From Manis javanica (lineage: Eukaryota > Chordata > Mammalia > Pholidota > Manidae): DNA of 64,000 nt. Shown here one piece after another: positions 23,215 to 35,292 of this stretch. Below the pieces are notes generated by a model, which worked only from the letters and a program-made list of their open reading frames with translations, made no database searches and was not told where the DNA came from. The translations under genes were made by a program, and so were the position numbers. The stretch spans positions 26,429,501 through 26,493,500 of the forward strand of contig NC_133157.1 of assembly GCF_040802235.1 (NCBI RefSeq), written 5' to 3'. Positions within the stretch are counted from its first letter, which is position 1. Each line of letters starts with the position of its first letter.

Positions 23215-23485
23215 AATATTCTCATTCTGTCTGCTCGGGGTTGGTGGCTAGGGTGGGGAGAAGAGGCAGAATGAATGTTTTAAAGAGGGAGTGAAGCACA
23301 GAAGACAAGTAGTGACTCTGGCATCTTACTACACTGATGGACAGTGACTTTAATTGGGTATGGAGGGGGACTTGATAATATTGGTGAATGTAGTAACCAC
23401 ATTTTTTTCATATGAAACCTTCTTAAGAGTGTATATCAATGATACCTTAATAAAGAAAAAATAAAAATAAATAAAAGAGGGAGGT
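23215..23485 (+). mobile_element. LINE-1 3'-end fragment
   Basis: Contains agaagacaagtagtgactct and cactgatggacagtgact, the same 3'-UTR signature as the end of L1-I (54330-54400). It ends in taccttaataaagaaaaaataaaa, an A-rich tail. Confidence 0.8.
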
Positions 23486-23489
23486 GTGA

Positions 23490-24520
23490 CAAAGAGCACT
23501 GAATTTTATTTTAGAGTACCTAAGTTTGAAACTCAAAGATTTGGAGGCACCTTTACTCTATTCTTTAAATGATTCCAATCACTATATAAGAGCTTTGTTG
23601 TGAAAGTTATCCAGCAATGGTCTAAAATATTATGCAAAGTTTTATGACACTGATGATAACTTGACAGGTGAGAAAATTAATATGCCCAGTTAAAGCCTAT
23701 AATGTTGATCTTACCCATAATTTGAAAAACAATATTTACAAGAGAGGAAAACAATATGATGTCGTTTATGTACCTCTGAGCCTTAGGAATGGTTTCCTTT
23801 GCTTGGATTGACATCAATCTTCTTCCTTAACAGCTGCTTTGCTTTACAACTTCAAGAAATTCTCTCTATTTTATGTAATAGTTAGCCAGATAAAGTGAGG
23901 GGTTATTAGTTAGATTTAGATAGTAACCATGGTGCCGTAATTATTCTGTTCAAGTTTTAACTTCCCAGTAGTTTATTCCTCTGGTACAACTGATAGATGT
24001 GTCTGTTTAAAATACTCTGACTCTCAGGCTCAGAGTTTTCAGTTCAAGACTAGTTTTCTTAGTCTTGGAAAAAGAAAATATGTAAGATGACCCATAGATT
24101 CTTGGGTCCTTTGTGGTTATCTAAGTGTTTCCGTACATTTTAAGCTCCAGAAATATCCTCCAAAAGTCCACCATTAGTATAACAAGGCAATTTAAATTCT
24201 TTTTGGGGTTGGTCAGGGTGGAGCCTAATATTTACAATAAACTGAAGTTAGGAATTTAAACACAGAGAATTAAAAAGTTTCCAAAACTCCAGGGAGAGTG
24301 TAGCTAGATCCAATTATACTATATAATTGGTATATTCTTGTAATGCAATTCAAGTAAGAAACATATCATTCTCTACATTAACACAGTATTTGAAGATTTT
24401 TAATGCTCAAAACAGAAAAAACTCTTTAATAATTATTATTTTTACTTTTTGGAAATAATCTGAAAACATTCCATGATTATTAGCATAAATTGCCTTCCAT
24501 TGCATAGAATTTTCAAATAT
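23490..24520. other. Single-copy intergenic DNA
   Basis: No reading frame above background and no repeat I can name. Confidence 0.4.
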
Positions 24521-24710
24521 CTAACTTGGTTCTCAGAATACTACCATGAGTTACTACAGTTATTCTTGTTATATAAGTGTAAAGACTGAGACTCTGAAAG
24601 TTGAAATATTTTGCTGAAGGTTGTCCAGCCAGTATGTGAGAGGGTAAAAAAGATCTCAGATGCAGCTTTTGTGAATTCAGCTCTCTGCATCTATTTACAG
24701 TCCTGCCTCA
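24520..24710 (-). repeat. MIR SINE fragment
   Basis: Reverse-oriented MIR core: aagtgtaaagactgagactctgaaag, then gctgaaggttgtccagccagtatg. Confidence 0.65.
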
Positions 24711-25164
24711 TTTGTTACGGGTGGGAACCTGAAGTGAGCTTTTAGAGTATTGCATCCCCAGTCTGCAATGAATGCAGGAAAGTTAGGTGAGAAGAATGTA
24801 AACAATTGAAACTGACAATTAAATGTTAATAAAAAATAAAAACTGCGATTTATTTTCACTCTAGATCCAAGTCAGAGTTGAAGCATGTGGAAGAGAATGT
24901 AACCTTTTATGAAAAGCAATTCCTCTTTGACTTTAATAACAAAAGTCTGCATTCAAACTCATCTTTTGTGCCAGAAATGAATCCTCCTTTCTCAGTATTC
25001 CCCTGTTAAAGCATTTTTAGACAAGCCTAGTTTTTCAAATTGGTAATTTCTCCTTAACCTTCTAAAATTTTATTCTTTAGTTCACTTACTGTAAGTTATG
25101 CTACTCAGGCATCTGACATTTAATGACAAATAATAATGGATAATACCAAGTAAGTGGGGGGAAG

Positions 25165-25300
25165 GAGCATTTTTCTATGTACTTTACATGTATTCAGTTT
25201 ATCTAAACTTTATTACAATCTTATAAGATACGTGATGTTGTTATCTTCATTTTAGAGATTGGTAACAAAGATTGTGGAACAAAAAGATATTATTCATTCC
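25165..25300 (-). repeat. MIR SINE fragment
   Basis: The string acaatcttataagatacgtgatgttgttatcttcattttagagattgg follows the reverse-oriented MIR pattern. Short and diverged. Confidence 0.55.
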
Positions 25301-25689
25301 CTGTGTATGTACATGTAACAGGATTTCCTAAAGGGACTGAAAACAATTTAATGGCAGATAATTTTCTGTTTTACTCTTCTGTATCACAGCACCATCTCAA
25401 GATGTACCTTGAATGTGGTAAATACTCAGAATACACAGTTATGGGCAAATGAACAATTTTAGCGTATACATTAAGTTTCTCATGTGCTACTCTATATTTT
25501 TTATATTATGAAATTATGTGTTGCTTTAATATTTATAGTTATTGTTTGCAGTGGTGCTTTTCAGCGGTTCACAGGGGCATTGAAGAAATGAAGCATCCTG
25601 AAAGGAAGCAGAGCTTGTGTCCTCTTTCCCTAGCCTCTTTCTCTGTCCTTTCAACCTGTAAAACTTGCAATCTATATGTTTTATGTGCT

Positions 25690-28190
25690 ACTGTGCAATT
25701 TTTATTGGCATATGATTGACATATAACATTGTGTAAGCTTAAGGTATACACCATGTCGATTTGACAAACTTACATGTTGCAGTATGAATAATACTGTAGC
25801 ATTAGCTAATACCACCATCTACCCCATAATTATCACTTCTTTCTTGTGGTGAGAACATTTAAGATCTAGTCTCTTAGTAACTTTCAAGTATATAATACAG
25901 TATTATTAAATACCACAATCACAGTTAGAGTCCTGGAACTTAATTCCTCTTCTAACTTCGACTGTGTATGCTTGGGCCAGTATTTCCCCACGTACCTCAC
26001 CCCACAGCCCCTCGTATCCACCATTCTAGTCTCTCTTTATATGAGTTAAGCCTTTTTAAATTCCATATATGTGATATTAATACAGTATTTTTCTCTCTGT
26101 GTGTGTTGTGTCTCAGTTTCCATAATGCCCACAAAGTCCAACCATCTTCTCCCAAATAACAGGATTTCCTTCTTTCTTATGGATGAATCATATTCCATTC
26201 TTTCTCTCTTTGTCTCTCACACATATATCTTCATCACTCATCTGTTGACGGACATTTCAGTTATTTCCATGTTTTGGCTGTTTGGAATAATGCTGTAACA
26301 AATATGGGAGTGCAGATATTTTTTTGATACTGTTTCCATTTCTTTTGGATATATACCCAGAAATGGATTGCTGGATCATATGGTAGTTTTATATTTAATT
26401 TTTTGAGGAACCTCCATATTAGTTTCCTGGTCACTGTAGCATTTTACATTCCCAACAGCAGTGCACAAGGGTCCCCTTTTCTCCACATCCTCACCAATAC
26501 TTATCTGTTGACTTTCTGCTGATAGATACTCAAACAGGTGCGAGGTACTATCTCATTGTGGTTTTGATTTACATTCTCCTGATTAGTGATGAGCATTTTT
26601 TCAAGTACCTGTTGCCCATTTCTATGTTGTCTTTGAAAAAATGTCTGTTTGGATCCTCTGTCCATTTTTAAAATTGGATTGCTTATTTTTTGTTATTGAG
26701 TTCTATGACTTCTTTATATATTTTGGATAATGTCCTCTTATCTGATACATATTTTGCACATACTTTCTTCGATTTTGTAGGTTGCCTTTTCATTTTATTG
26801 ATAGTTTCTCTTGCTATACAGAAGCTGTAAGTCTGATGTAGTCTCACTTGTTGATTTTGTTGCTTGTGCTTTTGGTGTCACATCCAACATAGAGTTTCCA
26901 ACACCAATGTCAAGGAACTTTCCCCCTATGTTTTCTTCTGTTTTATGATTTTGCTGGTCCTTTCTATTATTTTGTGATCTCTGTCATTTATTTCCACTCT
27001 GTTTGTTATTTCCTTCCTGTGGTAACTTTGGGCTTTATTTGTTATTCTTTTTATAGTTGAGGTGTAAAGTTAGGTTATTTTGATCTTTCTCTTAATATAT
27101 GCTTCTATCACTATAAACTTCTCAGAACTTGTTTTTAGCTTCCCATAGATTTTGATATATTGTGTTTGCATTTCCATTTGTTTCAAGACAGTTTTTCATT
27201 TCTCTTTCGATTTTTTGTTTGACCCTTTGGTTGTTCATGAGTGTATTGTTCAGTTTCCCCATGTTTGTAAATTGTTCAGCTTCCTCTTGTTGAATGATAA
27301 CCTGGTATGACTTTAATCCTCTTAAATATGCTAAGCCTTTTTTTGTGGCCTAACATGTGATCTATCTTGGAGAATGTTCTATGTACATGTGAGAAATATG
27401 TGTACTCTGCTGCTCTTGGATGGAATGTTTTATATATGTCTGTTAGATCCATTTGTTTCCCTGTTGATTTTCTGTCTGGATTATCTATCCATTGATGAAA
27501 GTGGGGTATTGAAGTACTCTACTATTATTGTAATTGTTTATTACTCTCTTTATATCTTTTAATATTTACATAATATATTTGGGTGCTCTGATGTTTCATG
27601 TATATATATTTATAAATATGTTGTTTCCTTGATGAGTTGACCCCTTTATCATTATTTAATGACCTATTTTGTCTCCCACAACATTTTTTGTCCTAACATC
27701 TATTTTGTCTCAGTATAGCTACCCCCACTCTTTTGGCTTTACTTGCATGAAGTATTTTTTTTTCCATCCCTTCACTTTCAGCCTATGTGTGTCCTTAAGC
27801 CTGAAATAAGACATGTAGGTGCCATGTCGTCGGTTCTTGTTTGTTTAATCCATCCAGCTACTCTTTGTGTTTTGATTGAATTCAATTCATTTATATTTAG
27901 AGTAATTATTGATGTATAAAGACTTACTAATGCCATGTTATTAATTGCTTTATGACTGTTTTGTAATTCCATTGTTCCTTTTTTCCTCTCTTGCTGGCTA
28001 CCTTTGTGGATTCATGAATTTTCCTGGTGATATGCTCTGATTTTCTTCTCTTCATCTTTTGTGAATCGACTATAGGTTTTCACTTTTTGGTTACCATGCA
28101 GCTTACCTAAAACATCATAAAGATATTAGCTGTCTACTGATAAAAGCTTAACTTTGATTGTGTACAAAACTCCCCCCTTTTATTTATTCT
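25690..28190 (-). mobile_element. L1-D: old LINE-1 with internal deletion
   Basis: Starts with an older L1 3' UTR (attggcatatgattgacata). ORF2 C-terminal sequence follows (26160-26870; gaacctccatattagtttcc). It then jumps near 26880-26950 to the endonuclease/reverse-transcriptase junction (27000-27900) and ends in the ORF1-ORF2 spacer. About 2 kb of ORF2 is missing. It is cut at about 28190, where L1-E begins. Open pieces are under 65 codons. Confidence 0.8.
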
Positions 28191-28207
28191 CTTTTATGTT
28201 TTTCTTT

Positions 28208-30010
28208 TTTGAGAGGGCATCTGCCATATTTATTGTTCAAATGGTTGTTAACAACAATAAAATTCTGTATAGGGGACTCAATACTCAATGTACAATCATT
28301 AATCCACCCCAAGCCTAATTCTTGTCAGTCTCCAATCTTCTGAAGCATAACGAAAAAGTTCTTACATAGTGAATAAGTTCTTACATGGTGAACAGTACAA
28401 GGGCAGTCATCACAGAAACTTTCAGTTTTGATCATACATTATGAACTATAAAGAATCGGGTCAAATATGAATATTTGTTTGATTTTTATACTTGATTTAT
28501 ATGTGAATCCCACATTTCTCCATTATTATTATTATTATTATTATTATTTTTTTTTAATAAAATGCTGAAGTGGTAGGTAGATGCAAGATAAAGGTAGAAA
28601 ACATAGTTTAGTGCTATAAGAGGGCAAATTTAGATGATCAGGTGTGTGCCTGTAGACTAAGTGTTAATCCAAGCTAGACAAGGGCAATAAAACATGCACG
28701 GATGCAGAAGATTTCTCTCAAAACAGGGGGGGCTGAGGTTCTAAGCCTCACCTCTGTTGATCCCCAATTTCTCACCTGGTGGCCCCCCTGCGACTGTGCC
28801 TGTCTAAGGTTGTTCCTCCCTTGAGGAATCTTACCTGTCTCTGGCTAACCAGTCATCTTCCGGGGCCATACAGGGAAATGTAAAGTTGGTAAGTGAGAGA
28901 GAAGCCATATTGTTTGAAAAGGTTAGCTTTTTACTTCTTTGCAGATTTATGCCCTGTGGCTTCTATGCTCAGCATTTGTCTTGAGGTATCTTTACCACTT
29001 GGAGGTATTATGATACTCGATGAATTCGATATGAGGCATGAATTCTATTTAAGGGTTGTAATTAGGAAGGAAGAAGAAAAGCTATAGAGGTAGCAGATGG
29101 AAGAAAACATGGGAAGATTGATTATTTCTTTGACATATCTTCTTGTAGAGTAACTTAAGCATGTGTAGGTTTTAAACTACTAATTAAATTGCACACACAC
29201 ATTAACATAATAGGAATACAGTTACATAACCAAAGCAGATCTATAATTACCAGCCATCTCCAGTGAAGTCAAGAAAACTAGTTAGGCACCCGAGGCATTT
29301 GTGAAAACTTATCTATGATATGGTGGATATTGTCCAACTGAACTTGAACAGTCTGAGAAAAATCAGACAAATTAAAACAACCCATTCCTGGGAACTGTTC
29401 ACATCCCATATGTTCTTTTAACAGTAGATAGTCTGTAGTCATAAGATTTTGGAGCGCTACAACTTGCACTTCTCCTAATTCTTGGTTGAGTTCCAACAGT
29501 ATAGATCCAGTCTGATTTGTTGTTTTACTGTATGCACAGGCCAGCTTAGATATCTCCTTCTTCATTCCCATGGCAAGTCCAGGAACCGGTAGGATGAATG
29601 CAGCTACAACTGCAGCATAACCTGGATCTTCGTTGAGGTGTTTTAATGGTCATCTTCTGGTATGACTCTTCCAGAGAGTGCTGTGTTGGAAGTTCTTCTT
29701 CATATCGTATCTTAGTTCATTTTCTGGGTAGCCAAATTAGGCTTTGATCCTCTGTATAAACAAAAATAGACCCTTTGTCCACACTTTGATATGCTCTTTA
29801 TACCATTGTGTAGAACTCATTGGAGGTCACCACACAGGAACTGCTTTTTTTTTAAGAGAAAGGAATATAATCAGAAAAATGTACCTCCATAGCCAATCAC
29901 CTGACACCCTTTAAGTGATCAAAATTAAGGATATTTAAAGCATGCATTAATCCTTGATTTACCGTTAGTTTTATCCTATCAGGGAGTAATCCCCCTTTTC
30001 TTTCTTTTTT
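28208..30010 (-). mobile_element. Env-containing 3' module of L1-E
   Basis: Nearly the same sequence as 11121-12935 and 63390-64000. On the minus strand it runs from an internal A-rich junction with the L1 3' UTR (about 30010), through an env transmembrane remnant (29278-29622), to AATAAA (reverse complement at 28229-28234) about 20 bp before the A-tail. A second A-run (reverse complement at about 29847-29855) lies inside it. It includes an ATT microsatellite at 28521-28550. Apart from the env piece I recognise no coding content. The terminal part may be retroviral 3' sequence or LTR, but I cannot show that. Confidence 0.85.
29278..29622 (-). pseudogene. Retroviral envelope transmembrane-subunit remnant, copy 2
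   Basis: This is an old endogenous-retrovirus piece, open from about 29622 to the stop at 29278. In order it has an Ala/Val-rich hydrophobic stretch (about 29575-29622) placed where a fusion peptide would be, a Leu-containing helical region, the VVALQNL segment and GCEQFPGMGCFN, then NIHHIIDKF and a stop. As in copy 1, Gly replaces the first Cys of the Cx6CC-type motif. No membrane anchor or cytoplasmic tail follows in frame. Motif spacing supports a transmembrane subunit; I do not assign the retrovirus genus. Confidence 0.75.
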
Positions 30011-30342
30011 TTAATTATTAATCTACACTTACATGAAGAATATTAAGTTTACTAGGCTCTCCCCTATACCAGGTCCCCCCTATAAACCACTTTACAGTCA
30101 CTGTCCATCAGCATAGCAAAATGTTGTAAAATCACTACTTGTCTTCTCTGAGTTGTACAGCCCTCCCCTTTCTCCCTACCCCCCCATGCATGCTAATCTT
30201 AATACCCCGCTTGTTCTTCCCTCCACTTTATCCCTCTCTACCCACCCATCCTCGCCAGTCCCTTTCCCTTTGGTACCTGTTAGTCCATTCTTGAGTTCTG
30301 TGGTTCTGCTGCTGTTTTGTTCCTTCAGTTTTTCCTTTGTTC

Positions 30343-33300
30343 TTAAACTCCACAGATGAGTGAAATCATTCGGTATTTCTCTTTCTCTGCTTGGCTTATT
30401 TCACTGAGCATAATACCGTCCAGCTCCATCCATGCTGCTGCAAATGGTAGGATTTGCCCTCTTCTTATGGCGGAGTAGTATTCCATTGTGTATATGTACC
30501 ACATCTTCTTTATCCATTCATCTACCGATGGACATTTAGGTTGCTTCCAATTCTTGGCTATTGTAAATAGTGCTGCAATAAACATAGGGGTGCATCTGTC
30601 TTTCTCAAACTTGATTGCTGCGTTCTTAGGGTAAATTCCTAGGAGTGGAATTCCTGGGTCAAATGGTAAGTCTGTTTTGAGCATTTCGATGAACCTCCAT
30701 ACTGCTTTCCACAGTGGTTGAACTAATTTACATTCCCACCAGCAGTGTAGGAGGGTGCCCCTTTCTCCACAGCCTCACCAACATTTGTTGTAGTTTGTCT
30801 TTTGGATGATGGCCATCCTTCCTGGTGTGAGGTGATACCTCATTGTAGTTTTAATTTGCATTTCTCTGATCATTAGCGATGTGGAGCATCTTTTCATGTG
30901 TCTGTTGGCCATCTGTATTTCTTTTTTGAATAACTGTCTGTTCAGTTCCTCTGCCCATTTTTTAATTGGATTATATGCTTTTTGTTTGTTGAGGCATGTG
31001 AGCTCTTCATATATTTTGGACGTCAAGCCTTTATCGGATCTGTCATTTACAAATATATTCTCCCATACTGTAGGGTTCCTTTCTGTTCTATTGATGGTGT
31101 CTTTTGCTGTACGGAAGCTTTTCAGCTTAATATAGTCCCACTTGTTCATTTTTGCTGTTGTTTTCCTTGCCCGGGGAGATATGTTCAAGCAGAGGTCACT
31201 CAGTTTATGTCTAAAAGGTTTTTGCCTGTGTTTTTTTCTAAGAGTTTTATGATTTCATGACTTACATTCAGGTCTTTGATCCATTTTGAATTTACTTTTG
31301 TGTATGGGGTTAGACAGTGATTCAGTTTCATTCTCCTATATGTAGCTGTCCAGTTTTGCCCACACCATCTGTTGAAGAGACTGTCATTTCTCCATTGTAT
31401 GTCCATGTCCATGGCTCCTTTATCAAATATTAATTGACCATATATGTTTGGGTTAATGTCTGGAGTCTCTAATCTGTTCCACTGGTCTGTGACTCTGTTC
31501 TTGAGCCAGTACCAAATTGTCTTGATTACTATGGCTTTGTAGTAGAGCTTGAAGTTGGGGAGTGAGAGCCCCCCTACTTTATTCTTCTTTTTCAGGATTG
31601 CTTTGGCTATTTGGGGTCTTTGGTGTTTCCATATGAATTTTTGAATTATTTGTTCCATTTCATTGAAGAATGTTGCTGGTAATTTGATAGGGATTGCATC
31701 AAATCTATATATTGCTTTGGGCAGAATGGCCATTTTGATGATATTAATTCTTCCTAGCCATGAGCATGGGATGGGTTTCCATTTGTTAGTGTCCCCTGTA
31801 ATTTCTCTTAAGAGTGACTTGTAGTTTTCAGGGTATAGGTCTTTCACTTCTTTGGTTAGGTTTATTCCTAGGTATTTTATTCTTTTTGATGCAATTGTGA
31901 ATGAAATTGTTTTCCTGATTTCTCTTTCTATTGGTTCATTGTTAGTGTATAGGGAAGCCACAGATTTCTGTGTGTTAATTTTGTATCCTGCAACTTTCCT
32001 GTATTCCGATATTAGTTCTAGTAGTTTTGGAGTGGAGTCTTCAGGGTTTTTTATGTACAATATCATATCATCTGCAAATAGTGACAGTTTCACTTCTTCT
32101 TTACCAATCTCGATTCCTTGTATTTCTTTGTTTTGTCTCATTGCCATGGCTAGGACCTCCAGTACTATGTTAAATAACTGGGGAGAGTGGGCATCCCTGT
32201 CTAGTTCCTGATCTCAGAGGAATGGCTTTCAGCTTCTCGCTGTTCAGTTTAATGTTGGCTGTGTATTTATCATATATGGCCTTTATTATGTTGAGGTACT
32301 TGCCCTCTATTCCCATTTTGTTGAGAGTTTTTATCATGAATGTATGTTGAATTTTGTCAAATGCTTTTTCAGCATCTATGGAGACGATCATGTGATTTCT
32401 GTCCTTGTTTTTGTTTATGTGGTGGATGATGTTGATGGATTTTCGAATGTTGTACCATCCTTGCATCCCTGGGATGAATCCCACTTGGTCATGGTGTATG
32501 ATCCTTTTGATGTACTGTTGAATTCTGTTTGCTAATATTTTATTGAGTATTTTTGCATCTACATTCATCAGGGATATTGGTCTGTAATTTTCTTTTTTGG
32601 TGGGGTCTTTGCCTGGTTTTGGTATTAGGGTGATGTTGGCTTCATAGAATGAGTTTGGGAGTATTCCCTCCTCTTCTATTTTTTGAAAAACTTTGAGGAG
32701 AATGGCTATTATGTCTTCTGTGTGTGTCTGATAAAATTCCGAGGTAAATCTGTCCGGCCTGGGGGTTTTGTTCTTGGGTAGTTTTTTGATTACCGTTTCA
32801 ATTTCTTTGCTCATAATTGGTTTGTTTAACTTTTGTGTTTCTTCCTTGGTCAGTCTTGGGAGGTTGTATTTTTCTAGGAAGTTGTCCATTTCTTCTAGGT
32901 TTTCCAGCTTGTTGCCATATAGGTTTTCATAGTAGTCTGTAATAATTCTTTGTATTTCTGTGGAGTCTGTCGTGATTTTTCCATTCTCAGTTCTGATTCT
33001 GTTGATTTGTGTTAATTCTCTTTTTCTCTTAATAAGTTTGGCGAGAGGCTTATCTATTTTGTTTATTTTCTCAAAGAACCAGCTCTTGGTTTCGTTGATT
33101 TTTGGTATTGTTTTATTTTTCTCAATTTTGTTTATTTCTTCTCTGATCTTTATTATGTCCCTCGTTCTGATGACTTTAAGCTTCATTTGTTCTTCTTTTT
33201 CCAGTTTTGATAATTATGATGTTAGACTATTCATTTGGGATTGTTCTTCCTTCTTCAAGTGTGCCTGGATTGCTATATACTTTCCTCTTAAGACAGCTTT

Positions 33301-34197
33301 CACTGCATCCCACAGAAGTTGAGGCTTTGTGTTGTTGTTGTCATTTGTTTCTATATATTCCTTGATCTCTATTTTGATTTGTTCATTGATCCATTGGTTA
33401 TTTAGAAGCATGTTGTTAAGCCTCCATGTGTCTGTGAGCCTTTTTGTTTTCTTTGTAGAATTTATTTCTACTTTTATACCTTTGTGGTCTGAAAAATTGG
33501 TTGGTAGAATTTCAATATTTTGGAATTTACTGAGGCTCTTTTTGTGGCCTAGTATGTGTTCTATTCTGGAGAATGTTCCATGTGCACTTGAGAAGAATGT
33601 ATATCCTGTTGCTTTTGGATGTAGAGTTCTATAAATGTCTGTTAGGTTCATCTGTTCTAGTGTGTTGTTCAGTGCCTCTGTGTCTTTACTTATTTTCTGC
33701 CCAGTGGATCTGTCCTTTGGAGTGAGTGGTGTGTTGACATCTCCTAAAATGAATGCATTGCAGTCTATTTCCCCCTTTAGTTCTGTTAGTATTTGTTTCA
33801 CATATGCTGGTGCTCCTGTGTTGGGTGCATATATATTTAGAATGGTTATATCCTCTTGTTGGACTGAGCCCTTTATCATTATGTAGGGTCCTTCTTTATC
33901 TCTTGTTACTTTCTTTGTTTTGAAATCTATTTTGTCTGATATTAGTACTGCAACCCCTGCTTTCTTCTCACTGTTGTTTGCCTGAAATATGTTTTTCCAT
34001 CCCTTGACTTTTAGTCTGTGCATGTTTTCGGGTTTGAGGTGAGTTTCTTGTAAGCAGCATATAGATGGGTCTTGCTTTTTTATCCATTCTATTACTCTGT
34101 GTCTTTTGATTGGTGCATTAAGTCCATTTACATTTAGGGTGACTATTGAGAGATATGTACTTATTGCCATTTCAGGCTTTAAATTCTTGGTTACCAA
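30343..34197 (-). pseudogene. L1-E ORF2: endonuclease and reverse transcriptase, four lesions
   Basis: Starts at MVTKNLKPEM. The endonuclease is open for 327 codons with N22/N24 (LNVNGLN), E51 (LQETHL), D153 and N155 (LGDVNT), T208, and D237/H238 (NFSDHKG). Position 213, aligned to catalytic Asp205 of human L1, is Glu. A CAA-to-TAA stop at 33214-33216 separates it from the reverse transcriptase (33186 to 32170, [12 protein letters not shown]). A 2-base deletion near 32185 precedes [10 protein letters not shown] 1-base deletion near 31190 and a CGA-to-TGA stop near 30775 follow. The C-terminus ends MISLICGV at 30343. It cannot make a full protein as it stands. Confidence 0.93.
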
Positions 34198-34372
34198 AGG
34201 TTCAAGTTTAGCCTCTTTAAGGTCTTACTGCCTAACTTAGCTCACTTATCGAGCTGTTATATACACTGTCTGGAGATTCTTTTCTTCTTTCCCTTATTAT
34301 TCCTCCTCCTCCTTTCTTCATATGTTGGGTGTTTTTCTGTGTTCTTTTTAGGAGTGCTCCCATCTAGAGCAG

Positions 34373-35292
34373 TCATTGTAAGATGCCCTGTAGAGGTGGT
34401 TTGTGGGAAGCAAATTCCCTCAGCTTTTGCTTGTCTGGGAATTGTTTAATCCCTCCTTCATATTTAAATGATAGTCGTGCTGGATACAGTATCCTTGGTT
34501 CAAGGCCCTTCTGTTTCATTGCATTAAGTATATCATGCCATTGTCTTCTGGCCTGTAGGGTTTCTGTCGAGAAGTCTGATGATAGCCTGATGGGTTTTCC
34601 TTTATAGGTGACCTTTTTCTCTCTAGCTTCCTTTAAAACTCTTTCCTTGTCCTTGATCTTTTTCTCTCTAGCTTTATAGGTGACCTTTTTCTCTCTAGCT
34701 TCCTTTAAAACTCTTTCCTTGTCCTTGATCCTTGCCATTTTAATTATTATGTGTCTTGATGTTGTCCTCCTTGGATCCTTTTAATTGGGGTTTCTGTGTA
34801 TTTCCGTGGTCTGTTCGATTATTTTCTCCCCCAGTTTGGGGACGTTTTCAGCAATTAGTTCTTCAAAGATACTTTCTATCCCTTTTCCTCTCTCTCCTTC
34901 TTCTGGTACCCGTATAATACAGATATTGTTCCTTTTGGATTGGTCACACAGTTCTCTTACTATTGTTTCATTCCTGGAGATCCTTTTATCTCTCTATATA
35001 TCAGCTTCTATACGTTCCTGTTCTCTGGTTTCTATTCCTTCAATCGCCTCTTGCATCTTATCCATCTGCTTATAAATCCTTCTAGGGTTTGTTTCACTTT
35101 TGTAATCTCCTTCCTGGCATCTGTGATCTCCCTCCGGAATTCATCCCATTGCTCTTGTATTTTTCTCTGCATCTCCGTCAGCATTGTCATGATTTTTATT
35201 TCGAATTCTTTTTCAGGAATACTGGTTAGGTCTGTCATCTTCTCAGGTGTTGACTCTGTGATCTTTGTCTGCCTGTAGTTTTGCCTTTTCAT
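34373..35292 (-). pseudogene. L1-E ORF1 with an in-frame 72-bp duplication
   Basis: Starts MKRQNYRQTKITEST at 35292. The coiled coil is open to about 35058, where one base is missing relative to L1-A (tccatctgc against tccattctgc) and the frame shifts. The RNA-recognition and C-terminal domains follow. In the C-terminal part (34738-34373) the block KDKERVLKEAREKKVTYK occurs twice, 24 residues apart. Ends SHKPPLQGILQ. Confidence 0.92.

Noticed and set aside
32170-33186. A 338-codon open frame that could be taken for a host gene
   Set aside because: It is the reverse-transcriptase part of L1-E ORF2 ([19 protein letters not shown]). The same holds for the long minus-strand frames at 335-880, 908-1573, 33214-34197, 31200-32147 and 41287-42045.
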